Assembly (NCBI GenBank): GCA_008711295.1
Contig: VUYV01000189.1
Location: 481,876-545,875, forward strand
Source of the DNA: Anarhynchus alexandrinus
Lineage: Eukaryota > Chordata > Aves > Charadriiformes > Charadriidae
DNA: 64,000 bases
Reading direction: 5' to 3'
The translations under genes were made by a program, and so were the position numbers. Numbering within the stretch: the first letter of the stretch is position 1; every line of letters starts with the position of its first letter. The notes below the pieces were generated by a model that searched no databases, had not been told where the DNA came from, and saw only the letters and a list, made by a program, of their open reading frames with translations. This document shows, piece after piece, positions 37,130 through 49,400 of this stretch.

Positions 37130-37560
37130 TTTAATAGAGTTCCTGAGCATCAGTCTTGGAACCAATATAGTTTAATGTTTTCCGTAATAGCTTTGGCACA
37201 AAAAGTGCGGTGTTCTGTTGAAATTTACTAAAGATGCAAAGTTAGGCGGCGTTATCGACAGAGGAGATGGACTGAATTGGCAGAAAACTGAACTGGGCAG
37301 AAACTGGGCAATGACATTGAGGGTGGATTGTTATTATTATTTTTTTTCAAGAGTTCTCCATGGAAAAAAAAAAGGTTAAATTCCACAGTACAAAAGATAA
37401 AATAATGCACTTGGGGATCAAACCAAAGATATCCCACGTTAATCGAACTGTTCGTCCCTTCGGGGGAAGAAATAGTTTCAAGTGTAAATTGATCCGGGTA
37501 TGACTGTGAGTTGCCAGTGTGATGCAACTATGGGGGAAAAAGGGAAATTCAGTTGCAGAT
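37130..37560 (+). mobile_element. Decayed old CR1-like LINE ORF2 fragment
   Basis: Three pieces of CR1-type reverse-transcriptase text appear in order on the plus strand, with frames broken between them. They are a 'cttggaaccaatatagttta' segment (37155 on, like LGP.LFNIF), KFTKDAKLGG at 37221-37250 (where the family has the FADD active-site box) and KVKFHSTKDKIMHLG at 37372-37416 (family KF...KCKVMHLG). After these comes the 'gccagtgtgatgcaac' segment near 37512 (family SQQCDAA). The first Asp of the active-site box is lost. It is a dead, old element that is much more diverged than the young CR1 copies, and it contains later indels including an A/T-rich insertion at 37330-37370. Confidence 0.6.
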
Positions 37561-37598
37561 TATGTCGTTCAAGTTAGAAACCCATGGAAAACCCTGGC

Positions 37599-37648
37599 AC
37601 TCTGTAGGGGGTCACATATACTCTACTCTGTAGGGGGTTATATACTCT
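37599..37648 (+). repeat. 25-base tandem duplication
   Basis: 'actctgtagggggtcacata' plus 'tactct' is followed directly by 'actctgtagggggttatata' plus 'ctctt'. It is a small, fairly recent tandem duplication just downstream of the old LINE piece. Confidence 0.75.
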
Positions 37649-38737
37649 TGATTAAGAAGCACGAATTATTACAGACGAGGACTGAATTCAACACTGATTT
37701 AGAACATTTTATATGACAATGTTTGCAATTTCTTTTTTGTATATCAAGTACCATGTTAGATGCCAGCGGAGCACTATAATTGAATAGTTAAATCCTTAGA
37801 ATTCCTATTTATATGTGAGAAATAGAAGTGACCTGGAGTGCTTTGACTTTGGGATGAATATTTTTTGATGCTTTCTTTGATCATTTTCCTTCCTGAAAAT
37901 TGCACGATTTCAGAATACTTAAACGGAAGAAGTATGAAGTCATAAATCATGTCACTTCTGAAAATTTGTACTTAAAAACAATTAGTCTATTCTTTGTCTA
38001 TTGGATGATAAATATACTTCATTCCTTTGCCTTTAAGAACGATGTCTTGCTAACATTAGTTTTAATGTTATAGATAATTTTCTTTATGCATAGTTCTATA
38101 ACATTATATAATAGCTTTCCTTTTATTTAAAAAGGACTAAAAGTACTCATTGTAAATGCGCACAACATATCTTAATATTTTGGTTGTGTCAGAAAGGAAT
38201 AAAGCTATTAAATGTAAATATAAACAGAATTTTCAATATATAGTATTTTTAGATATAGAAAACTGGAGCGTTAAGCAGTAGAATAGTCACAAGTGGGGAT
38301 TTACAGGCACTAACATCTGCTGTGTTATTTGAATGCTGTGGAAATATACTGCAGAGTGCAAATAGAAATAATTGCCCATTAATGGAAGAGATCCAGATTG
38401 AGTCCGTTTGTAAATATATACCAGCGCTATATAAAATATAAGTATAAAAGTTGTGTACTGACAAGTCCTTATACATCATCATTTCCGTACCATCAAAAGT
38501 AGCTGCAGCCCATGTCGACCTTATTCTCTGTTCCTCAAGCCCTGCCCAGACAGCTTTCGGGAACGATGGAACTTCTGTAGCTTGACTTGCCAAGTCGCGA
38601 AACTAAGAGTTAGTGAACACGATGTGTGTCCAGAGGAAGTGCAATGACAAGGGGAACGGTGAAAGTCTTCTGGAGACCAGACACATGTCCGAGCACGTTC
38701 TACTTCAGAACAGGAGGAGGAGATGTGCTGTGCCTTA

Positions 38738-38810
38738 GGATAGAGTTAGATAATGGTTGGACTTTTGATGATCTTAAAGCTCTTTTCCAGCCATAACGAT
38801 TCTGTGATCT
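38738..38810 (+). mobile_element. CR1 LINE 3' end, short
   Basis: 'gataatggttggacttttga', 'tgatcttaaagctcttttcc' and 'cgattctgtgatct' are the last bases of a CR1 element, diverged. Sequence from about 38626 ('gtccagaggaagtgcaatga') may be an earlier part of the same copy with an internal deletion. Confidence 0.7.
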
Positions 38811-40466
38811 GTCCCACAACTAAGCTCCTTTCGTGTCCCTTAAGGCAGAAGCTGCACTGTCCAAGTCTTTCCTGAGCCTTTCTTGTTCAGTGCCAGGATA
38901 TTTCCCTCTCTGTAGAAGGCTTAAAGATTTTGTTTGTTTCTTTTTAATGCTCTTGTATTCACGATAGGCCCACCACAGGTAGACAGGCGACTTAGATTCA
39001 TAAGTAGCAAACTGGAACGCTACTGCCTTATCTTTTTTATTTCCAACTATTGACCTATCTGACAAATATTTACATGTTTATAAATGTACCGCTTTAATAT
39101 ATAGGATTTTTCAAGGATTTTTACTCTCCAAGACCCTTGGGCATGTGTTTCTACTTTTGCATTTCCAGCTTGTTAAAATGGAAATGTTTTAGTTCAAACC
39201 ACATGATTTTGTAAATAAATAAGATGTGATCAGTGGATGAGTTGATGAGTTAGTCATGTTATGTTCCCTTTGGACTTGCTGGAGATCTAGTCTAAAAACT
39301 CAGTGAAAATTAGGATTTAATTAGCATCACCCTAGAGGAGATGTCTCCATGTGATCAGCTACATAACGTTCTAAAAACGCCTGGTTTTCTTCATCGACTA
39401 CAGAGCTAGGGACATCCACACTGGTTCGGTAAACTAATTAATTAATTTTCCTAGCTTGCAACAAAATGGATAAAATCATAGGGAACGCTTTAAATGTAGC
39501 TCGCCTTGTCATACTTACAGCTTTCATAACAGAAATTTCTGTTGGTGGGAATGGGATCAGAAATTCACTCGAAATGCATTTCTGTTATTGCTAGTGTTTT
39601 GTTAAAGGGACTCCGGGTAAGCCATTATGCAGTGATGTTCCTCATGGTCTATGAGAAATTATTTGATGAGCTCACAGGGGATAAACACTGCCAATCCAGG
39701 GAACGTGGCTTTATCATTGGTAATACAGGGAAAACTAAAGGAAATTAATTTTTTCCTACCTCCCTCAGTTGGCCTAAGAGTCTACTTTCCTTGCCAACCT
39801 TGGCCTCCGGAACACCAGTACCTCAGGTTTCCTCCATTACCAGTCTTGTGATCTCGGAGTTCAGGAAAGCTTATCTGAAATAAAAATACAAAGGGTTTAA
39901 AAACTTTTGTTAAGATGAAGTTTTGATTCTGTGAAATATATAACATCTTTTTAATCACTCTTACTGCAATTATTACATTCTTGACAAACCTGTATAACGT
40001 TCAGTACTCAATAAAATATGCTATTTTTCTGCAGCTCAAAAGTTTTTAATGATTTGCAGAAAGTTGAAAGCCTCAATTGTAGTTTGAAGTCGTTTTCTTC
40101 AATACAGTTGGCTTTTAATCTAGAGATAAATGGATCAGCAAAACCAATAGGCATTTATCTTATTAGTATTCTTCAATATTATCAATTTTGCATCCAGTAT
40201 TGTCAACCAAAAGAATCCAATCATAATACTACTTTCTTTTTTTTTTAACTTTTATTGGCAGAAAAAGACTAAGTTAAAACAGTATTCTTATCAGTAGGAC
40301 ATCAGAGAAAAGTAAATTTTTTTGCTACCTCAGAGATATGCAGCAAATCAGCTTAATTCCTTAATACAATGTGTGCTTAGTGAGATCCTTCTATAGTGAA
40401 AGGTTTTTTTCCAACATCTGTAAAGCTTCTTCCTCCCAACCAGGATCTCTGCAGCTCTAAAGCACA
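38811..40466. other. Non-coding, no gene recognised
   Basis: AT-rich unique DNA. A minus-strand frame at 38820-39059 has protein-like text after an acceptor-like 'atttgtcag'. Its third-position GC (about 39%) is not above its second-position GC (about 42%), so I do not call it. Nothing else stands out. Confidence 0.4.
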
Positions 40467-41060
40467 ACTCCTGGCCTGTATCAGGAACAGTGTGGTGAGC
40501 AGCACTGGGGAAGTGATCGTCTCCCTGTACCGGCACTGGTGAGGCCCCACCTCGAGTACCGCGTTCAGTTTTGGGCCCCTCACTACAAGAAGGACATTGA
40601 GGTGTTGGAGCATGTCCAGAGAAGGGCTACTAAGCTGGTGAGGGGTCTGGAGGACAAATCTTATGAGGAACGACTGAGGGAACTGGGGTTGTTCAGCCCG
40701 GAGAAGAGGAGGCTGAGGGGAGACCTTATCACCCTCTACAACTACCTGAAAGGAGGGTGTAGAGAGGTGGGGGGTGACCTCTGCTCCCTGGTGACAAGTG
40801 ATAGGATGAGAGGAAATGGGTTCAAGTTATGCCAGGGGTGGTTCAGATTGGACGTTAGGAAACATTTTTTCACTGAAAGGGTTATTAAACATTGGCAGAG
40901 GCTGCCCAGGGAGGGGGTGGATTCGCCATCCCTGGAGGTGTTTAAAAAAAGGGTAGATGTGGTACTTGGGGACATGGTTTGGAAGTGGTTTTGTCAGGGT
41001 AGGTTAATGGCTGGACTTGATCTTAAAGGTCCCTTCCAACCTCAGCGATTCTATGATTCT
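40467..41060 (+). mobile_element. CR1 LINE fragment with ORF2 C-terminus, frameshifted
   Basis: One of the two longest CR1 pieces here. It starts in ORF2 at 'ctcctggcctgtatcaggaa' and ends 'cgattctatgattct'. From 40539 one frame of about 178 codons encodes the ORF2 tail ([18 protein letters not shown], then [20 protein letters not shown]). Just before it, around 40530, the frame is broken: the text [11 protein letters not shown]...VSLY runs in another frame, consistent with a one-base loss. The endonuclease and catalytic reverse-transcriptase parts are missing, so it is inactive. Confidence 0.95.
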
Positions 41061-42982
41061 TTAGCAGCAATCTGAACACACTCTTGAAGCATATGGATGT
41101 TGCAGTATGAGCGTATGGGCCATCTGGTCATCATATGTCTGCTTTGCATGCTTGGATTGGTTTGTCAAGGGTCTCAGAACTGTTTCCGAAAGATTATTAA
41201 ACAAGAGAAAACCCGAAGATTGCTGCAAAGCAGTGAAAGGTCTTGGGCCCCTTTTGGCATATCTGTCTTTAGTCTTAAGCTGTAATGATAAATGAATACG
41301 CTTACCAAATGCGCCTGCTGTCTCCTGCTGGGTGGGTTCAGAACCACGTCCTCCTCTTTTGTTGGCTCCGACGTTCCTCAAATGGGACTAACCTGCAGGA
41401 CTTACCCGTGGGAGCATGTCGGTGCTCCTGGGCAGCCATGCTCGTCGAGCTCTGGTCCTGCCGGCACGGACACGGGGAGAAAACTCTCGGGTGGATTCCG
41501 AGGGAGGCAGTCAGCCCGCGGTGCCTCTTGCGTCTCCTCCGGCCCTACTCACATGCGCTGTGCCCTGTGCATTTGCTGCGCTCAGACGTTTTATGTAACT
41601 GTTGATGAGTTTCTTCCCTGCTTCGCGTACCCAGTGAGAATTTCATTTCTGTGGCAGAGGTATTCAATTTAGTATAGCTTTTTCATGGTCGAAGTATTTA
41701 AAATGGCAAGAAAAAAAATACCCCTCTCTCTGCCTCCAACAATTATTTTTAACGGTGCTGAGAGGAAGTTTAGGATTACAGTTGTCTGTTCTTTCTTTTC
41801 GTTCCTTTTTTTCTTGCATGGAAGGGAGGAAGTTTGATATTTTAGAGACTGGGCAATAGACTTCTTCCAGAAAAAATATTTTTCTACCTGTGCTTTACTG
41901 AAATTTTTCGTGCTGTAACGAATCGCGTGCAATATTGTAGATCATTGAAGTCTTTGTGAAGAAAGCTGTCTCAACAGAAGACACGTACCTGTCAAGATCC
42001 ACGTAATCATCCACATTTTCTGGTATTTATTAAACTGGAAAGTTGATCAACAAGCAGAAAATTGCTTGGAACATTGAGGAGTAGAAGTACGCTGCGTTCA
42101 CAGGGAAAGGTTTTAAATATTTTCCAGTCAAAGCTCCACGACCCGTACACAGGCAGTGATGTATAATCAGGAAAAGACTTTATCTACCCATATTGATATT
42201 TATAAGTAATACAATCATGCTTTTTTTTTTTTTCTCCCAACTGGCTAACGGGAAATATGGTACTGAAAAATTGTGGATATTCTCATTGAGTGCTATCATT
42301 GAGTATTTTATATAGCTTTTTTGTGTGTGCCATTTTACTTGCATGAGTGGTTCCCTTTTTACCAAGAATACGTTCTACCAAATTTTGACTAAAAAAAAAA
42401 AGCCAAAATTAAACTTATTTTTTTCTGGGTTGTTATAATTTTGCCTAAATATGTATAAATTTATGGTTCTTTATGTATCTGAACAANTTGTGAGGAAAAA
42501 ACCTCTGAGTGTAGCTGCGGGACGAGTTCTGTTTCCTCTCAAGCTGGTTTTGATCACCTCTATATAGCTCTTAAAACAGAGTTCCTATAAATAAAGGGAT
42601 CAGGAATTTTCAGGCCCTTCCTTCTCTGACCCATTTTTAAGAAACAAGTTGATACCGTGGTGGCGCGTCCCAGTCCTGCCATGGGCGGCACGCGTGGGGC
42701 CGTGCTTCATCCGCTCCTTACCCTGTGGTCACGTACAGAATACTGCAGTGCTCAGAGCTGAATTAATTACTCTTGGTGTTCATTGGGGCCAAGGTGAGGG
42801 GTTTACTGGAGGTGTGTTGTGGTTCCAATCCAGGCTGGCATGCTCTCCTGGAACAGTGTGTATTCCATGCAATAATAGAGACACCAAGTATGAAGCCCCA
42901 AAGTTTACCTTAAAAACTACAGAGATGGGCACTTAAAAATGAGTAGATTTTGTGGAGATGAATGTCTTATGAGAATTGGACA
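41061..42982. other. Non-coding; CpG-richer block and one N
   Basis: 41400-41590 is CpG-richer (e.g. 'gctcgtcgagctctggtc', 'ctcgggtggattccgaggga') with open frames on the plus strand in more than one phase, as expected of GC-rich DNA. A single N lies at 42487. The rest is AT-rich and nothing is recognised. Confidence 0.4.
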
Positions 42983-43327
42983 ATGGAGAAGAGAAGGCTC
43001 CGGGGAGATCTTATTGGGGCCTTCCAGTCCCTAAAGGGGGCCTACAGGAGAGCTGGGGAGGACTTTTTACTGGGGCATGTAGTGATAGGACGAGGGGGAA
43101 TGGCTTCAAACTGGAAGAGGGCAGGTTTAGATTGAACATGAGGAAGAAGTTTTTCACTGTGAGGGTGGTGAGGCACTGGCACAGGTTGCCCAGAGAGGTT
43201 GTTGAGGCCCCATCCCTGGAGGTGTTCAAGGCCAGGCTGGACGTGGCCTTGGGCAGCCTGGGCTGGTGGGAGGTGTCCCTGCCTATGGCAGGGGGGTTGG
43301 AACTCGATGATCTTCAAGGTCCTTTCC
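42983..43327 (+). mobile_element. CR1 LINE fragment lacking its 3' terminal repeats
   Basis: Starts 'ggagaagagaaggctccggg', runs through 'aaactggaagagggcaggtt' and 'cctatggcaggggggttgg', and breaks off at 'caaggtcctttcc'. Normal copies continue there to 'aacctaaaccattctatgat'. The loss of the 3' end is unusual for LINEs, which normally keep it, so a later deletion or rearrangement joined it to 'tgcccagcctgg'. Confidence 0.92.
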
Positions 43328-44126
43328 TGCCCAGCCTGGAGTTGTGCTTGGGATTGCCCCGACCCAGATGTAAGATTTCTTTCCTTGCTTCGAGGAAGAG
43401 AATCCCCATTTGTCCATACGGAAAAATCGGTTCTCTCCTTCCCCTCTGGTTTGAGCGTTTCTCAAGGCTTTGGCCCCTCTTTTGTCCTGGGCTGCATTAG
43501 CCACGGACCAGCGATCTCCTGACCTTTTGCTGCGCTCTTGTCCGTACAGGGACAGCTGCCTCTTCTCTGCCCTGCGACTTCTCTTATCTGTATACCTCAT
43601 CGAGAGATTCCTGAAGGGATGCTTCCAGAAGCAGTAGAAAAGGAACTACTTTTAGAAGACAATCTGCCGTCTTTTATAATCTTTCTCCCACTCTTGGCAG
43701 GAAGCTTTAATATTGACAGTCCTGGCCTATTTATGGCTCACGCTTCCGGCTAAAAATGGTTTAAGTTCAAGGCTAATGGGTAGTGATAATGCAGTGGGTT
43801 TTCCAAGTTCTGCTGCAATAGAAAACTTCTCCTTTATGGTCCTTGAGGTGTAATGCCACCACCTAATGACCGTGGACTGAGAAGCCAACTATTTTCCTTG
43901 GAAAGGTTGGAAGCAGCATAGAAATTGGCAGGGTTGCGTAGAGACATGAATGGTTTAGTTCTTATTTTTTTTCTTGTGCTGTTCTACCTATAAATTAAAA
44001 GTTTAAGGGAGCTGTGGCGTAATGGGTAAGCAGAGATTATTTGATGCTTGTTCATGCTCAAGGTCTGTTCTCGTACTGCAGGTGGTTTCTTGTTTGCAGT
44101 TATCAGCCCCACAAAGCATTAGATTT

Positions 44127-44158
<32 letters not shown>

Positions 44159-45508
44159 CCAAAGGAGGAGCTAACTCTAAATAGCAAAAAAACCCCATTA
44201 CGTTCCATTAGTGACATCAGATCGGGCGAACTATGCTGCCTGTGATTACTTTTAAAAATATAAATGCCTTAAAAGCAGGAACATAAAGAGATACTAAACC
44301 ACATCTATAACCAGAAAATTAAGACGGAAGATGGGTATTATTTCCAGTGCTTTTAGTGTTTAAAAAAAATAAAAATAAATCCAAACCATGGAGTAAACAG
44401 ATAAATTGTTACTGCACACCGGCTGCCTCCCCCACTGCGAAAAATCTTCCCTACTTTAAATGTTAGGCCACAGGAGTTTCTTAAAATATGTGGGAGAAGA
44501 AAAACAAAGGCCATGGAATTATGTACTTTTGCCCTTTATTTTATAATGTGATTGTATCTTGAAAGGAAAAATAATCTTTCCTGTGATACTGGAACTCATC
44601 AGTCTTACAGCACAGCAGTTACAGCATGGTAGTGATAGATTGTAGCACAAGCTTTTCAAAAAAAGTTTCATAGGCTTGCAAATCAATAGTGTTTGGAAAG
44701 AGACTATTACTAAGAAATAGAAAATAAGTCAATTCACTTTAGAGTAGCTTTTACCTGTATGTGACTGATAGAAGGACACTATTGTTTCCAAGGCCTGTAA
44801 GTTGGATATAGCAATAGGAAACTCACTGCAAATGTAATAAAAAGATTTTTTTAAAATTTCTTAGTTTTTTAGTTTGATAGATGTAAGATAACAGCAGTAA
44901 ATTGTTTGAATAGGAACAGTTCTGTTACTTTATTTCTGAGATAAGCAGGAAGTCCATTTATAAAGCCATACACAAGAAAGTAAAAATTTACAATAAACAT
45001 AATTGTTTATATAACTTTGTTTCCATTGGGCCATAAAAGTAGTGTTTTGAGTATTGGTGTTTCATTTTAAATAGGTTTGAAAATTTTCCCATTGATCTAT
45101 TTAATAGCATAAGTTTTTATCCAGGAATTTTTGGAGGGATGCTTAGTGCTTGTTCCTAATCACATGGCTTGAGTCACTTCTCTTCTTTGAAATGCCTTAT
45201 GATTTGAAAAGTATTAGTATCCACCAGTTTGGTCAGCTACATTTAGAAACGTGAAACTTAAAAATAATTGTTGAGAGAACAATATTTCTCCCAAATCCAT
45301 CTAACCCATCAGCTGCAGAAGCTTCACGCAGACGTCCGGCTCAGTAAAACTGAGAACACTTCAGGTTTTCCAACTGACGTATGCAATGGGTTTGATGAGG
45401 TCTTTACTTTGGTGGCTTGTTTTGTTGTTTTTTTGGGTTTTTTTTAATCCTTTCTCTCCTATACGCTTGTTTTAAGTAGGTTTTGTAAGGTTTTAGGCGA
45501 CAGGGAAA
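43328..45508. other. Non-coding; weak tRNA-like text and an A-rich tract
   Basis: 43330-43750 is GC-moderate without a supported gene. A weak tRNA-like segment (see 44008-44075) and an A-rich tract (44129-44160, 'aaaagaaaagaaaagaaaac') follow. 44500-45300 is AT-rich unique DNA. No coding signal. Confidence 0.45.
44008..44075 (+). repeat. Possible old tRNA-derived SINE remnant
   Basis: 'tggcgtaatgggtaagc' matches a Pol III A box with one mismatch. I do not see a clear B box at the right distance, only 'aaggtctgttctcgtac'. It may be a relic of a tRNA-derived SINE or chance. It is not a functional tRNA. Confidence 0.25.
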
Positions 45509-45716
45509 AGGTAAAAGAAGGTAAAAGGTAAAAGAGAAGAGGTAAAAAAGGTAAAAGGTAAAAAAGAAGAGGTAAAAGAAGGTAAAAGGTAAAAGAGAAG
45601 AGGTAAAAGAAGGTAAAAGGTAAAAGAGAAGAGGTAAAAGAAGGTAAAAGGTAAAAGAGAAGAGGTAAAAGAAGGTAAAAGGTAAAAGAGAAGAGGTAAA
45701 AGAAGAGGGGAAATAG
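45509..45716 (+). repeat. 31-bp minisatellite, about 6.5 units
   Basis: Units begin at 45509, 45540, 45570, 45601, 45632, 45663 and 45694. They share the pattern of AGGTAAAAGAAGGTAAAAGG followed by TAAAAGAGAAG. One unit is 30 bases, the rest 31, and the last four are near-identical, which suggests recent expansion. The strand is almost pure purine apart from one T per GGTAAAA word. Frames through it are artefacts of the repeat. Confidence 0.97.
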
Positions 45717-46340
45717 GGAGAGGCACTGTGCTGGTTTCTGTAGGCTGGTTACTGTAGAGAAATCTTTTTCTGGTAAATCAGGGTCCTTAATTCAAGCTTG
45801 CCGTCTGGCATCGGGGCACGGGCTGTCGGAGCGGGGCAGAGGGAGAAGGTATGGCATGGATACTGCCTGGTTATTAGGTTGTAGGTTGTCGCTTGTTCAG
45901 TGACAAAAGCCCCATTGTTCCTAACGGTCTGGGTGAATCTAAAGCAATCTGTGAGGAACATAAGTGGGTGGTAGTATGTAATTAAATGTCCAAGTGTCTT
46001 CGGAACGCCTGATGCGTCCTGAAACCCCAATTTGATTTGTTGTTGCTGCTTCTTGCTTGTCAGGCTTATGAACTGAGAGCCAGAAACCCAATGCGCGTGT
46101 CAATTGTTCAGTCAAGTGTGATATTGTAAACACTCTTGTAGCTCTGCAGAGACCTAATAATATTAAAGGGATGACTGATGCCTCTGGCATACAAATATAG
46201 AAATCGGAGATGAGGAGAGCTGTCTTTACAAAGATTTCATCTGTTGCTGAAAGGTGGTTTGGTTTTTGTTTTTTTTTCTAAATGGACACTTCTTTTGGGA
46301 AATTAAAAAGATTAGTAAAGTTCCTCAAGAGAGAGGCACT

Positions 46341-46450
46341 TGTGCAGAGCAAGTGCTTTAATTATTAGAGCGACCCCCTTCTATTGTAGGAGAGGGAAGT
46401 TCAAGTCCCTTCTCATGTAACTTAGACCTGGGATTTGCATTTGGGCCCTC
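46341..46450 (+). repeat. Old interspersed repeat with B-box-like 'gttcaagtccc'
   Basis: 'attattagagcgaccccctt', 'ggaagttcaagtcccttctc' and 'gacctgggatttgcatttgg' follow the order of a short repeat that I associate with reptile and bird genomes. That repeat has 'ggttcaagtccct' and then a reversed 'gggacttgaacctgggtct'-like half. The first half matches a Pol III B box closely. I do not recall the family name, and the match is by eye. Confidence 0.35.
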
Positions 46451-49400
46451 AGACTGCCTTTTCTGTCTTCTGTCATTTTTCCACGTTGTTCCACCCGGGA
46501 GTTCCTGAGGCTGACTGAAATCTTCAAAAGCTTTCACAAAAATAATTCTTGTTTTCTGCTCAGCTTAATATTGAGAACTCTTGAGGTTGAGTGATGTGCA
46601 TGTGAAATGCACCTATGTGCTGAAATGAACTTCCTCCCAAACACGCTCCCGTTGAGGAGCAATACCCACAAATGGATTTTCTCCCTTGTAGCTAATCTCC
46701 TCTGCATGGTTCAATCGGAGATATTTGGATTTTGTTGGATGTGATGTAATTAATTTTCATGGTTTGTTATATTGCTTTTTGTTATGAGTCTTACGCCACA
46801 TTTTATATGACATAACACAGTAAAAGTCTTGTGGAACAATATCGGTATATAGAATATACTCTAATAAATGAGATGCGTTCAGAAAATCATCACAGTTTTT
46901 TTCCCTGATTATTGCTAAATCTAATAGAAAAGCCACATGAGAGAGAAATTTAACACGATCTGTATCATTTTACTTCCCTGTTACAAAAGTCAGTTATAAA
47001 TAAGTATATTGTAACCAAACCCAGTGTTAAAGTAATATATTGGAAAATTGTATTTATAAACACATTCACTCAAAAATGAATAGAAAATTATTAACAGAAG
47101 ACTTCTGTTCATCATCCAACAGAAATTACTTTTCTAGCTGTAATGATCTAAACTATTGCGGATTGCAACTTTAAATACGGTTTATTATGTGCAAAATTCT
47201 CTGTGCGCTCCTAAGAAAGGGAAAGCATTGACCTGACGGGTGGATTGGGCACCACAGGTCCTCCTCGGGGGTGTGCTGAACCTGCAACAGGATCTCCAAA
47301 CTGAGTAGGAACGAGTCCTGTCTGGGATCGGCCGTTTGGGTCCTCCTGGAATGGGGGTTAATGTTGTGAAGTGACCCTAAGGTTGGCTATGTTGTGTACT
47401 GCTACATCTCCGGGAAATTGAAATTCGGTTCTCTGAACTCCACGAGGCTTTGGGAGTTGGTGGGGGTTTGATTTGGGTTTTGTTTTGGTTTTTTATTTTA
47501 TTTTTATTGGCATCGGTTTACGTAGGCTTGGTCATGACATTATGACAAACTTATGAGGAAGGGATTTGGTGTGTGGTGAGACATTCCCTTGGGACTCTTT
47601 GTGGCTCAGCAAATGAAAGGCAGGCTTCCTGCAAACAAGGTGAGCAGAAAAAATGGAGTCTATGGTGGTTGGATTAATTCTACACTGTGCATTCGGGTGA
47701 TACGAGTTTGCACAGCCGTGTAAGGAAATGGATGTCAGGGTGGAATTATAATAGAATGATTGAAAAATTTGGGCAGTTACTACCTGTTAGATAGGGCAAC
47801 GTGTACATGTTTGTCATCATTTGGTCTGAAAAAAAAAAATCCCCAGTTTTGGGTTAATAGACCTCTGTTTCTCTTCTGGTTTGTTGTGTTCTCGCTGACA
47901 GCTCTGCTTTTCAGGGCTGCACCAGTCCCCACACGGGGGCTTTATCGGTTACGCTGGGAAGGTGTGTCGGGCCCTGGACGGCTCCTTCACGTTGGCAAAG
48001 TGCAGTCAGGGTCCGCAGCAGGACTGGCGTGCCTGTCCTGGATGTCACTTCAAATCCCGTTAGATTTGTGTGACATCACTGACTTGCAGAGAGAACCTGG
48101 GAGAGGATACGCGTAGCTCCGGGGAGGAACCGAACCAAAACGCGCTCATGAAATGCGTGTGTGTGCGTAAAGCCTCTGCGGTCGTTAGCGAGAGCCTCAT
48201 CTCAGAGGAGGAGATGCAAAAGACTCTCGATCCTATTATCTTGCTGCTTGTGTCAGCTTATGCGTTAATTAAGCCCTGCTCGTAGCCTGTTGAGTGTGCG
48301 CAGTCACCGCCAGTCAGCCCGGGCCGGTACCTACCGCCGCTTTATGGCAGTGCTTGGGAGAGAAGGGAGGAAGGTGGTGGCCCTAACTGGGCCGTCATCG
48401 CCTGTGCGTCTTTTGAGGCACCGAAAACCGGTGTGGGAAATGTTTGTTTATTTCCCTTAATTCGGCAGTAAGAACTCCATTTGCCCCATGTACCTGCACA
48501 CACTGCGTGAAATCAGAATCTGACCCTGAGGAATCTCTTTGGAGACCTGCAGGATAAGCAGGATAAGCACCTGCAGGTGCTTTTCGACCTGCCTTGTTTG
48601 TTTTGGAGAAGTGTTCATCAAATAACAGGTTAGCGAGGGTATGCCCAAAACTGGATTTTTGGTTTTCCGTTGCTGAATATTACTCAGCTTATACTTCTGT
48701 AATTATGCAGTTACTTGCATTTTTTATTTCTGTTTCTTATACCATAACTCTGTTTGTTGTGCTGCCTGTTATCATTTACTACTTCTCGTAGAACAGCTGA
48801 AAAATACACTGGGTATCTTATAAATCAAGATTTGGGAAGATGTATTTTCCTTTTGATTCTCAGCTGTGGCTTGGGCAGGACTTTACGGATTAAATAGTAA
48901 ATAGAGTGAACATGGATGACTTTACCCAGTTAATTTCCTGTTGTCTTAATAAATTACAGGATTATTTGAACGATACTTGAATGCACTCAAGACAAACCAA
49001 TGAACACCTACCAAAAGTGAATGAAAGGTTTATGTTGTTAGAATTGAAAGGAGATAAGGACAATCTTCCTTGGAAAAAATTCATTGGGACTGATGGAGGA
49101 TATCTACATATATTAGGAGATGCTCTGTTAGCTGCTCTCATCTTTCATTTCTCTTTCACAACCTATGAATGACAGTGTGGAAAAATGCTGTGTGTATAAA
49201 ATTGGAACTGGATCTATAATTCAAGCAAACTCCCCAGTTAAACTACCGTATTAATTATGCTGCTGTTACTCCACAGCAGTTCCACTGAAGTGGGTTAAAT
49301 CCTGCAGATTTACTGAGGTACAGCGGAGAAAACATTTTATCTGTATGATTATTTTCCTAAAAATAAGCTCTCTCCAGGTCCATAAAATCCACATGTTTTA

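Noticed and set aside
38820..39059. Protein-like minus-strand frame after an acceptor-like site
   Set aside because: Third-position GC (about 39%) is not higher than second-position GC (about 42%), and there is no family resemblance. It is likely chance in A-rich DNA.
42487..42487. Single N
   Set aside because: No repeat or duplication flanks it, so nothing beyond an undetermined base can be said.
44129..44160. A-rich tract as a possible poly(A) tail of a processed pseudogene
   Set aside because: There is no coding-like sequence or target-site duplication upstream. It is simple sequence of the A/AAAAG type.
45493..45726. 77-codon minus-strand frame rich in Leu, Phe, Ser and Pro
   Set aside because: It is a translation of the 31-bp minisatellite.
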